The notes under the pieces: generated by a model
What the model was told of the DNA's origin: nothing
The model's input: only the letters and a program-made list of their open reading frames with translations
The model's database searches: none
Made by a program: the position numbers and the translations under genes
NCBI GenBank assembly: GCA_022447625.1
Contig: JAKVAX010000002.1
Location: forward strand, 124,001-188,000
Length of the DNA: 64,000 nucleotides
Reading direction: 5' to 3'
Source of the DNA: Flavobacteriales bacterium
GTDB taxonomy: Bacteria; Bacteroidota; Bacteroidia; Flavobacteriales_D; Sanyastnellaceae
Shown: positions 45,165 through 52,387 of the stretch, piece by piece
Layout of the letters: every line of letters begins with the position of its first letter
Numbering within the stretch: position 1 is the first letter of the stretch

Positions 45165-45530
45165 TCAAGACTGCTGCTTAAAGACGAAGCGGTAGCGGAT
45201 AGTTTCTCCGTGGCTTCGTGCGCTGTCTAGCTTGATCTTTTTGAGCTTGGCTATTACATAGTCCATAAGCTCAGGATTGCTTGATTCGATGTTTACGACC
45301 TTTACGCGTCCAGCGTCATCGATTTTAAAACTAACGTCTACTGTACCCTGCAATTCTTCCCCTTGTTGATTTACAGGGAAAATGATTGCTTTGTCGATCG
45401 CACGACGTACAATGCGTTCAACTCGAGTGTTTTTCTTCTCGGTTTTTTCGTCGCCACTCACATCAGTCGATGCGAACGTAGGAACAATAAAAAGCGAGCA
45501 GAGGAGGATGGTGATAACGGATGCTTTCAT
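45165..45530 (-). CDS. Small exported protein with TonB-C-like domain
   Basis: A 121-residue protein with a signal peptide (MKASVITILLCSLFIVPTFA). The mature part (about 50-121) has the layout of a TonB C-terminal domain: a FPVNQQGEELQGTVDVSFKID stretch, then a VVNIESSNPELMDYVIAKLKKI helix, then a final strand. It lacks the TonB membrane anchor and proline linker, so it is not a classical energy transducer. In Bacteroidota many short periplasmic proteins carry only this fold; their role is unclear. It is transcribed alone, ending in a strong hairpin. Confidence 0.7.
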   Translation of the reverse strand: MKASVITILLCSLFIVPTFASTDVSGDEKTEKKNTRVERIVRRAIDKAIIFPVNQQGEELQGTVDVSFKIDDAGRVKVVNIESSNPELMDYVIAKLKKIKLDSARSHGETIRYRFVFKQQS

Positions 45531-45628
45531 GTTTTTCAGTTTGACAGTAAGACGCTTGAGCTTCCATGAAGTTACAGCCCCGCCCTCGAAAAGAGGTCAT
45601 TTCTCCGCGAACGGCAAATCCATTGGGG

Positions 45629-46366
45629 TCAGCGGTGTACAGACCACAGGAGCTCCAGTTTTCGCCGCAACTCCTCGCTCCTTCGCACCGCTAACTTGAT
45701 GTTTTCGCCGTTTTGCATGGTGCAGAGTTTCAATGAGTAATTGCATGATTTGACCCCGCGGAGATTTATAATAAAACTGTTGTGTACTCGAAAGAACCCC
45801 TCGCTCCCCAGAAGCGCCTGAAGCTGTTTGAGGTTTTTGGAGACCATTAGTCGCTCCCCTGATTTTAAGCGAATGTTGCTGTAGCTCCCACATGCTTCAA
45901 TGGTCATGATATCACTGTGTTTCACATAGCGCACTTTTCCCTTGGCGAAGACTTCGAGCTTTTGAAAATGCTGTTCTGGTAAGATCTCATGTTGGGATTG
46001 AATCCGATGGGTGAGTTTCCCTAAGCAGGTATTCAGTTCATCAGGGTCTAGTGGTTTGAGTAGATAACCGGAGGCCTGCCTTTTGATCGCCTCGATGGCG
46101 TAATCGGTGACGTTGCTGTGAAAAATGGTGTAGAATGACCGATCAACAAAGCGATCGATTAATTCGATTCCGCTTTGATAGGGCATCCGGATGTCGAGAA
46201 AGACCAGGTCAGGGTCTGTTTTACGGATAACATCATAGCCTTCTTTTCCATTGCAGGCTTCGGCGACCACATTGATCTGAGGGTGATGCTGAGAGAGCTG
46301 TCGCCGTAGTAACTCACGGGCATACGGATCATCGTCGACGATGACCGTGTCGATCAACCTTTCCAT
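45629..46366 (-). CDS. LytTR-family response regulator
   Basis: A 245-residue two-domain regulator. The receiver domain (about 5-120) has the acidic pocket DDD at 11-13, the phosphoacceptor Asp58 in VFLDIRMP, and the LLKPLD lysine near 103. The LytTR DNA-binding domain (about 138-242) is recognised by VRYVKHSDIMTIEACGSYSNI and FFRVHNSFIINL. Regulators of this type are usually phosphorylated by membrane histidine kinases encoded next to them; here none is adjacent, so it is an orphan in this window. It is divergent from the outer-membrane barrel gene at 46572, with 205 bases between. Confidence 0.9.
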   Translation of the reverse strand: MERLIDTVIVDDDPYARELLRRQLSQHHPQINVVAEACNGKEGYDVIRKTDPDLVFLDIRMPYQSGIELIDRFVDRSFYTIFHSNVTDYAIEAIKRQASGYLLKPLDPDELNTCLGKLTHRIQSQHEILPEQHFQKLEVFAKGKVRYVKHSDIMTIEACGSYSNIRLKSGERLMVSKNLKQLQALLGSEGFFRVHNSFIINLRGVKSCNYSLKLCTMQNGENIKLAVRRSEELRRKLELLWSVHR

Positions 46367-46571
46367 AGTGATAGTTTTAGTAGTGTTAATTGTCGGCGAA
46401 AACGGCAGCTTTCACTTCAAATCTGAAAGAAATATTCCAAAAAGAGTAGTCCGGGTGTGTATATGGCTACCTATTCATTGGATTCGGCGAAATGAAAAAA
46501 GAATTCGGTTTACTGTAACAAACAGAGAGGGGGGTGCGTCACACAATCAAACAAGCAAAAACACACGAACC
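46367..46571. other. Divergent intergenic region between LytTR regulator and barrel gene
   Basis: A 205-base region without a supported gene. The plus-strand frame from 46341 stays open into the barrel gene, but it includes this region only because no stop happens to occur. No clear TAnnTTTG box was found in either direction. It is a natural place for a LytTR binding site, but no obvious pair of direct repeats was seen. Confidence 0.5.
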
Positions 46572-47408
46572 ATGAAAAAGTGGATGACCATACTAGCCTG
46601 TCTCTTCATCACATCCGCTGCGGTAGCACAGGAAGATACAGAGGTGAAGTCGGATACGACGAAAGTAAAATTCGGAGATGTGAATGTAATTATCGTTGAC
46701 GAAGACGTTGAGGTGACAACAGCACCAAGTGATGACGATGATGACGAAGGTGGAAGCCGCATTGGAGATAAAGAAGAGCTCACACACTGGGCAGGAATTG
46801 ACGCCGGAGTAAACATGCTCATGAACTCAAGCGGAAGTACGTCACTGCCAGAAGGCGCTGAATGGCTGGAAACAGACCCAATTCGCTCTATGAGTTGGAG
46901 TTTCAACCTCTTCGAGCAGAAGATCAGAATTGTCAAAGACTACGTAGGGGTAATGACAGGACTGGGAATCACCTACAATAGCTACGGATTGAAGAACAAT
47001 GTTCAAGTGCTGAAAACTGACTCAATGACAACGGCTGTTGACATTCCTGACTCGCTATTCAGCTATAACAAGAACAAGCTACGTGCAACCTACTTGCGTG
47101 TGCCGCTAATGCTAGAGTTCAATACGAGCAATGATCCAGACAGAACTTTCCACGTGGCAGCTGGTGTCACTGGTGGATTGAGAATCGGATCAATCACCAA
47201 ACAAGAATACAAGATCGATGGTGCGAAGCACAAAGACCGCATCAAAGATGATTTCAACCTGAATCCATTTATGCTCGACGCTTCGGTGCGAGTAGGATAT
47301 AGAGACTTTACTATCTGGGCGAACTACGGATTAACATCCCTGTTCGAAGAAGATAAAGGACCGGAGGTATATCCACTATCAGTAGGGATTACCATAGTAC
47401 CGTTTTAA
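46572..47408 (+). CDS. Outer-membrane beta-barrel protein (PorT-like fold)
   Basis: A 278-residue exported protein with signal peptide MKKWMTILACLFITSAAVAQ, which fixes the start at 46572 within a longer open frame. An acidic stretch (about 55-67, SDDDDDEGG) precedes a barrel-like domain with alternating hydrophobic strands (for example YVGVMTGLGITYNSYGL and FHVAAGVTGGLRIGS) and a C-terminal aromatic residue, the sequence ending ITIVPF. This matches the outer-membrane beta-barrel family PF13568. Function is unknown. It is divergent from the LytTR regulator and followed by a strong terminator. Confidence 0.8.
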   Translation: MKKWMTILACLFITSAAVAQEDTEVKSDTTKVKFGDVNVIIVDEDVEVTTAPSDDDDDEGGSRIGDKEELTHWAGIDAGVNMLMNSSGSTSLPEGAEWLETDPIRSMSWSFNLFEQKIRIVKDYVGVMTGLGITYNSYGLKNNVQVLKTDSMTTAVDIPDSLFSYNKNKLRATYLRVPLMLEFNTSNDPDRTFHVAAGVTGGLRIGSITKQEYKIDGAKHKDRIKDDFNLNPFMLDASVRVGYRDFTIWANYGLTSLFEEDKGPEVYPLSVGITIVPF

Positions 47409-47444
47409 TCAGCTTTCAGGCGAAAGCGACATACAGTTTCAGGC

Positions 47445-47486
47445 TTGCCCCGAGTTGCTAAAGTGTAGTTCGGGGCAATTTCATTT
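47445..47486 (+). terminator. Terminator after the outer-membrane barrel gene
   Basis: A 9-bp stem TTGCCCCGA/TCGGGGCAA (47445-47453 and 47470-47478) with a 16-nt loop is followed by TTTCATTT. It lies between two convergent genes, and the T-rich side faces the plus-strand gene. A smaller stem GCTTTC/GAAAGC lies just upstream at 47412-47427. Confidence 0.7.
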
Positions 47487-48204
47487 AGACGTTTTGAACT
47501 TCGTGTTCCTCGATGAGAGGTTCGTTACGGTACTTGAGAACAAGTTGCGCTGTGGCGAGTACGTCTTTACGGCAGTAAACCTCGATACGATCTAGGTCTT
47601 TTTCTTCGTAGTAGACGCGGGCTACTTGACTACCATCAATATCATCTTTCGGGGTAGGGATCCCGAATAGCTTTGCCAAAACCTTCAATGACGTGTAGTT
47701 CTTGTAATCACCGAACTTCCACAGCTCCATAGTGTCAAGGTGATTGATTTCCCACGGTTTCTTTCCAGCGATATCGAGGATGTGCGGCAGATGAATGCCA
47801 TTGACGAGCATACGTCGCGCAATGAAGGGAATGTCAAACTCCTTCACGTTGTGTCCGCAAATCATATGATCTCGACTGTTGTAGTGGTTGTTCAGCAGGT
47901 TGGCGAAGTCATGGAGCAATTGGCTCTCATCGTCGCTGTAGAATGAGGTGGTTCGATATCGTCGTTCACCTTTGACCTGGCGAAGGAAGCCCACAGAAAT
48001 ACAAACGATTTTACCGAATTCCGCATAGATACCGGCGCGCTCGTAGCTATCTTCTATTGAGATTTCATCGCGTTCTCGGAAGTATTTGCTCTTTTCCTCC
48101 CACAGCTTCTTCCAGTCGTCATCAAGCTCACTGAAATCGGCATTTGCCGGCACCGTTTCTATGTCGAGAAAGAGAAGGTTTTCTAGGTCTAGGTGTCGAA
48201 TCAT
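47485..48204 (-). CDS. Predicted 3'-5' exonuclease, DNA polymerase B-like
   Basis: A 239-residue stand-alone DEDDy exonuclease of the PF10108 type. Exo I is FLDIETVP (Asp14, Glu16), Exo II is ICGHNVKEFDIPF, and Exo III is VYCRKDVLAT. Such proteins resemble the proofreading domain of family B polymerases without a polymerase; they probably trim DNA or RNA 3' ends in the cytosol. The gene starts four bases after the stop of the conserved hypothetical gene at 48209, which itself overlaps the serine hydrolase gene, so all three are likely co-transcribed. Confidence 0.85.
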   Translation of the reverse strand: MIRHLDLENLLFLDIETVPANADFSELDDDWKKLWEEKSKYFRERDEISIEDSYERAGIYAEFGKIVCISVGFLRQVKGERRYRTTSFYSDDESQLLHDFANLLNNHYNSRDHMICGHNVKEFDIPFIARRMLVNGIHLPHILDIAGKKPWEINHLDTMELWKFGDYKNYTSLKVLAKLFGIPTPKDDIDGSQVARVYYEEKDLDRIEVYCRKDVLATAQLVLKYRNEPLIEEHEVQNV

Positions 48205-48208
48205 AAGG

Positions 48209-48613
48209 CTACTTGATCAAGACTCCCGAGTAATCAATCAAAGGGAGCGAAATAAAGTTACTCTCATTCACGCTTTCCGCCACAAAAACATACTTTCTGT
48301 CGTACAAAACTTTATCGTTGTAGAAGCTCACCCAATATTGGTTCGTCAAGGTCAAAGCCTCCTTCAGTACAGGTTCAATCAGTTGGGCTGATTTCGGCTC
48401 AATGCTATCGTAGAAACGACGAAGCTCTGTGGTTTTTACCTGTTTCCCATCTTGCTCACCATATCCACTTGAACGGACGAGCACGTTTTCTAAAGGCTCA
48501 TCTTTCAGGTTGATGAGGTAAGCGATATAGCTCTTCTCATTCAATTCGTTCACCTCTTCCGCGATAGCGAAAGCAACCCCCTCTACTTTGGGATTATCAA
48601 TGTCTTTCAGCAT
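48209..48613 (-). CDS. Conserved Bacteroidota protein of unknown function
   Basis: A 134-residue cytoplasmic protein without signal or membrane segments. It resembles a small, widely conserved Bacteroidota protein that some databases mislabel as a phenylalanyl-tRNA synthetase subunit; no synthetase motif is present here. Recognisable stretches are SYIAYLINLKDEPLENVLV, SSGYGEQDGKQVKTTELRRF and YWVSFYNDKVLYDRKYVFV. It overlaps the upstream serine hydrolase gene by 17 bases and is followed closely by the exonuclease gene. I do not assign a function. Confidence 0.7.
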   Translation of the reverse strand: MLKDIDNPKVEGVAFAIAEEVNELNEKSYIAYLINLKDEPLENVLVRSSGYGEQDGKQVKTTELRRFYDSIEPKSAQLIEPVLKEALTLTNQYWVSFYNDKVLYDRKYVFVAESVNESNFISLPLIDYSGVLIK

Positions 48614-49778
48614 GTTTTTCTTTCAGTTTCAGTCCCAGATCAACCCATCGACTCAAATCAGGACTCATGGTGGCGTTGGCTTCAGATTCAACGCGGTTAT
48701 GACCTAAACGCACGATGACGAGATCTTCTGAAGGGACTGCAATAATATATTGACCACGCATTCCTCGAGCAGAAAAATGCCACGGCTCATTGTCTTGAGG
48801 AGCAAGCCACCATTGGTAGCCATAATGTTCAACGACATCTCCTTCCGCGTTCGCGACATGAACAGGAGTAATCGATGATTCAACCCAGTCAAACCCAACA
48901 ATTTTGCGGCCATCCCACTTACCTCGATCGCGCATGAGTTTGCCTACTCGTGCAAAATCTCTCGCGGTAGCATAGAAGCCGCTAAAGGCTTTTTCTGTTC
49001 CATCTTCCTTATCAAGGTTCCAGTAGGCATCGTTCTCCGCGCCAATTTGTGACCACACCGTAGCGCTGAACCATTCACTGAGGTTCTTATTCGTAGCCTT
49101 CGTCAAGATTTCTGAAAGAATCACGGTGTTCCCGCCTTCATATTTCCAAAGTGTTCCTGGGTATCCACTAACGTGGAATGGCTCAGTCAACTCAAGGAGG
49201 TCATCCCCGAAATATGCCTTGGCCATGTACCCAAAGGGGTCGCCATAGCTTTCGCCGAAATCAATGTTGGAACGCATTTGAAGCACTTGACGAATGGTTA
49301 GGCGCTTGTCTTGTTCATCTTGCGCAAAGCGAGGAAGGTACTTCGCTACCTTTTCCGTTTCTCGAATGAGACCACGGTCAGAGGCTGTTCCTATACAAAG
49401 GGAGGCAAAGCTCTTTGCCATTGAAAAGGAATTCGACAGCGTTGACTCGTCGTAACCCATAGCGTAACGTTCGTAGATGATTTCATCGCTTTTGATGACA
49501 AGGAAAGCTGTTGTTTCCAGTTCATCCATGTAGTCAATGTCTTCAGAAGTTAGCGCGTTTTCAGCAAGAAGCGACTCATTCCAAGGCATGGGTTCTCCAG
49601 CTTTAACGGCGCGAACATCATGGAAGCTCATATCATCAATGTCAGGTTTGCTGTTTCCACTCAGATAGGTAGAGGGCAAACCATTCACGATATGTCCGTT
49701 CCCGGTGATGTACAAGCCTGTTACTGCAAGTAGAATGATCACTACCAGAGAAATCAGAAGTCGCTTAATGAGTTTCAT
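48597..49778 (-). CDS. Membrane-anchored serine hydrolase (beta-lactamase class C fold)
   Basis: A protein of about 393 residues with an N-terminal signal anchor (MKLIKRLLISLVVIILLAVTGLYI). The catalytic SxxK is in NSFSMAKSFAS, with family blocks WKYEGGNTVILSEIL, FSGFYATARDFARVGKLMRDRG and YGYQWWLAP. The class includes esterases, DD-peptidases and the 6-aminohexanoate-dimer hydrolase NylB; the NylB-like layout is the closest, but the substrate is unknown. The frame is open to 49856, but the region before 49778 overlaps the divergent TPR gene. The 3' end overlaps the next gene by 17 bases. Confidence 0.85.
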   Translation of the reverse strand: MKLIKRLLISLVVIILLAVTGLYITGNGHIVNGLPSTYLSGNSKPDIDDMSFHDVRAVKAGEPMPWNESLLAENALTSEDIDYMDELETTAFLVIKSDEIIYERYAMGYDESTLSNSFSMAKSFASLCIGTASDRGLIRETEKVAKYLPRFAQDEQDKRLTIRQVLQMRSNIDFGESYGDPFGYMAKAYFGDDLLELTEPFHVSGYPGTLWKYEGGNTVILSEILTKATNKNLSEWFSATVWSQIGAENDAYWNLDKEDGTEKAFSGFYATARDFARVGKLMRDRGKWDGRKIVGFDWVESSITPVHVANAEGDVVEHYGYQWWLAPQDNEPWHFSARGMRGQYIIAVPSEDLVIVRLGHNRVESEANATMSPDLSRWVDLGLKLKEKHAERH

Positions 49779-49842
49779 GATCGAAAGGTAACGCTTCTGC
49801 GGCTGAGGGGAACATTTTTCGCTCAAATCAGTACACAGAAGT

Positions 49843-50676
49843 ATGAGACCAATCACGCTCTTAGCCCTTCTGTTTGCTAGCCTTTCGGTTCATTCACAAG
49901 ACTTTGCTTCCTTAGAGACGCTTTACGAGGAAGGGGAGTACCAGCAAGTCATCGATCAATTAGGAAAACCGACTGACCCTGAAGGGTGGTTACTCTTGGG
50001 TGATTCGTTCCACAAACTGGGCGACTTTGACAAGGCTTTATTCGCCTATGATGGTGCGGAAGACATTACGTTTAAACGCTTTGAATTGTACTTACACCGC
50101 GGTATCTGTCTGTTTTCACTCGGTGATTATGATCGCGCTCGTGAAGATTTACTGAATGCGCATGACCTCGATCAACACGATGCGCGGATTCCGTATTATT
50201 TGGCAGCTGGGGCTTACATGTGTGATGATTTTAAGCTAGCGCGGAATTACTTAGAAGACGCGTTGAGGCTCGACCCTGATTACTACGAGGCGCATTATCT
50301 GAAAGGCGCGGTATATATGATGTTGGGTAAGCCAACTACAGCTGAGGCTTCTTTTGTCGCTTGCGCGGAAATGAAAGATGATGATCAACGCTTGCAGATA
50401 AACCTTGCGCTCGCGCTTCAAGATCAGTTCCGCTTCGAAGAGGCGATGGCCATCTTTGACAAGCTCGTCATCAACAGCGAAGACCAGGTACTCAAAGAGA
50501 CCTACTACCACCGCGGACATTGCCGATTCATGATGCACCAAGAAGACCTCGCCTGCGAAGACTGGGCTAACTGTGCCGATATGGGTGATACAGAAGCCAT
50601 GGAATTGGTAGCTAAAACGTGTTCAGGAAAAGAGAAGAAGGCCAAAAAGCGTAAGCGCGTCTACATGGCATTCTAA
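49843..50676 (+). CDS. Exported tetratricopeptide-repeat protein
   Basis: A 277-residue protein with signal peptide MRPITLLALLFASLSVHSQ. TPR motifs fill residues about 40-250: for example WLLLGDSFHKLGDFDKALFAYDGA, LYLHRGICLFSLGDYDRAREDL, IPYYLAAGAYMCDDFKLARNYL and YEAHYLKGAVYMMLGKPTTAE (each a part of one repeat). A basic C-terminus (KEKKAKKRKR) ends it. TPR proteins are scaffolds; in this lineage many act at the periplasmic or outer-membrane face. No partner can be named. Its stop overlaps convergent lipB by four bases. Confidence 0.85.
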   Translation: MRPITLLALLFASLSVHSQDFASLETLYEEGEYQQVIDQLGKPTDPEGWLLLGDSFHKLGDFDKALFAYDGAEDITFKRFELYLHRGICLFSLGDYDRAREDLLNAHDLDQHDARIPYYLAAGAYMCDDFKLARNYLEDALRLDPDYYEAHYLKGAVYMMLGKPTTAEASFVACAEMKDDDQRLQINLALALQDQFRFEEAMAIFDKLVINSEDQVLKETYYHRGHCRFMMHQEDLACEDWANCADMGDTEAMELVAKTCSGKEKKAKKRKRVYMAF

Positions 50677-51368
50677 CTGACGAAATCGACGTCGAACAAA
50701 TTGGCGATGTGAACGGAAAGCTTCTCTTTCACATCATTCATGTCCAATGATCTACCGAGCTCTTTTTCCATGCTCGTAACTGCCTTATCATCAATCCCAC
50801 ACGGGATGATTTTATCGAAGTATTCTAGTTGTGAATTCACGTTGAACGCGAAGCCGTGCATGGTCACCCAACGACTGCATTTCACACCCAAGGCCGCAAT
50901 TTTTCTTGGGGTTTCACCATCTCCATCAATCCAAACACCTGTGAGCCCGTCAATTCTCCCGGCTTCAATCTGGTATTCTGAAAGGGTCAAAATGATGGCT
51001 TCTTCGAGTGTGCGTAGGTAGCGATGAATGTCAGTGAAAAATTGATCTAGATCGAAGATCGGGTAGCCTACAATCTGTCCTGGACCGTGGTAGGTGATGT
51101 CTCCTCCTCGGTTGATCTTGTAGTATTGAATTCCTTGGTCATTCAGCTCTTGCTCTGTGAGGAGTAGATTCTCTTCTTCTCCGCTTTTCCCAAGGGTGAA
51201 TACGTGCGGATGTTCTACGTACAGCAGGTGATTCTCTGGCAATGGAAGTTCTTCTCCGTTGCGAATCGCGATCTTACGACGTACAGCTGCAGCGAAGAGT
51301 TCTTCTTGATAATCCCAACAGGCCTGATAGTCCATCCGGCCCAAGTCTTTTACGATGACTTTTTTCAA
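50673..51368 (-). CDS. lipB: Octanoyltransferase LipB
   Basis: LipB transfers the octanoyl group from acyl carrier protein to lipoyl domains in the cytosol, the first step of lipoate attachment. The family blocks are EHPHVFTLGKSG, RGGDITYHGPGQIVGYPI, KIAALGVKCSRWVTMHG with the catalytic Lys, and IIPCGIDDKAVTS with the catalytic Cys. The frame is open to 51461, but that part overlaps the upstream isomerase gene. A TTG at 51368 gives LKKVIVKDLG at the expected start, about 231 residues, and overlaps the upstream TGA (TTGA), so translation is probably coupled. Confidence 0.92.
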   Translation of the reverse strand: MKKVIVKDLGRMDYQACWDYQEELFAAAVRRKIAIRNGEELPLPENHLLYVEHPHVFTLGKSGEEENLLLTEQELNDQGIQYYKINRGGDITYHGPGQIVGYPIFDLDQFFTDIHRYLRTLEEAIILTLSEYQIEAGRIDGLTGVWIDGDGETPRKIAALGVKCSRWVTMHGFAFNVNSQLEYFDKIIPCGIDDKAVTSMEKELGRSLDMNDVKEKLSVHIANLFDVDFVS

Positions 51369-52351
51369 TTGATCTTGCTCAATTCGTTTTTGAGGAAGTC
51401 GATGTTCGTGATGATCACAGGGTCTACTTCGTTGTTTTCCGCTACGATTAGTGACAACCAATCTCCTAGGTGGATGAGGTCGAACATCTGCTCTAGGCGT
51501 GTGCTTCCTTCTGCTTGAATGTCTTCCACTTTCGCGCCTTTAGAGCGAATAATCTCTTCCGTAATATTCATGCGGTGTACACTACGAGGGTGATCATCAG
51601 CTGATCGCAACATGAGCACGCAGAAGCGATCATCACCGCTTTCCCAACCCACCAATTCGTTGTGGTTCATTTCAGGATAAACATGGTGCCAGCACAAAAG
51701 TTTTGAGTTCTCGTTGATCTGCTGACGCCAGCGAATAGCCACCCCTTCATTCTTCGTTTCAGAGTAGATAATCGGAATGTGTCCTTGAATGAAATCTGCG
51801 AGTTTCGATGCGCGATTGATGACCTGCTCTTGGCTGTTTCGAAGGAAGCCGCCTAGGCGTTCCGCGCTAGCGAAAACAGAGGCATCAATAATCTCATACG
51901 CAGCCAAGGTGCGAATCAGCGAAATAGCCGAGTAACCAAATTGCGAGCGAGGCGGCTGACCACCAGGCACCACAATCGCGTTTAAACCGTGCTGCTTCGC
52001 CATGTCATGAACTTGACCACCGCTCGTGATACACGACACTTGAGCCCCTTTGTCAAGCGCGAGTTTCATGGCGCTTACCGTTTCCTCAGTGTTTCCAGAA
52101 TAACTAGAAATCACCACGAGGGTTTTCGCGTCAACGAACGCCGGAAGGGTGTAGTCATTGTTGATGATCACAGGCACCTTCGCGCTATCTTGGATAAGCT
52201 GAGAGATGATCTTTCCACCAATACCAGAGCCGCCCAAACCAGAGATAACTAGGTTCGAGATTTCTTTGCCTTCTGTTTGGAAAGTGGTGAGGTCAGCGTT
52301 CTTCCAAGCCAGGTCGAGTTGCTGCGGAAAATCTGCGATAAGTTGACGCAT
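51365..52351 (-). CDS. SIS-domain sugar-phosphate isomerase (phosphoglucose/phosphomannose type)
   Basis: A 328-residue isomerase with two SIS domains, of the bifunctional phosphoglucose/phosphomannose isomerase family. Phosphate-binding loops are visible in LGGSGIGGKII and ISSYSGNTEET, and the second half has KNEGVAIRWRQQINENSK and YPEMNHNELVGW. It would interconvert fructose-6-phosphate with glucose- or mannose-6-phosphate. The start ATG lies 17 bases after an exact -7 promoter box, and lipB overlaps its stop, so the two form an operon. Its upstream neighbour, the PKD giant, ends 36 bases before. Confidence 0.88.
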   Translation of the reverse strand: MRQLIADFPQQLDLAWKNADLTTFQTEGKEISNLVISGLGGSGIGGKIISQLIQDSAKVPVIINNDYTLPAFVDAKTLVVISSYSGNTEETVSAMKLALDKGAQVSCITSGGQVHDMAKQHGLNAIVVPGGQPPRSQFGYSAISLIRTLAAYEIIDASVFASAERLGGFLRNSQEQVINRASKLADFIQGHIPIIYSETKNEGVAIRWRQQINENSKLLCWHHVYPEMNHNELVGWESGDDRFCVLMLRSADDHPRSVHRMNITEEIIRSKGAKVEDIQAEGSTRLEQMFDLIHLGDWLSLIVAENNEVDPVIITNIDFLKNELSKIN

Positions 52352-52367
52352 GCGAAAAATATTTCCG

Positions 52368-52375
52368 CAAATGTA
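52368..52375 (-). promoter_or_regulatory. Candidate -7 promoter box for the isomerase-lipB operon
   Basis: The minus strand reads TACATTTG, an exact TAnnTTTG match, between the stop of the PKD giant and the isomerase ATG at 52351. It gives a short leader. The -33 region would lie inside the end of the upstream gene; no clear TTG was seen there. Confidence 0.45.
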
Positions 52376-52387
52376 CGTTGCTTAGGA

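Noticed and set aside
46341-46571. An N-terminal extension of the outer-membrane barrel protein
   Set aside because: The open frame before 46572 has no family character and a clean signal peptide starts at 46572; the extension also overlaps the LytTR gene start.
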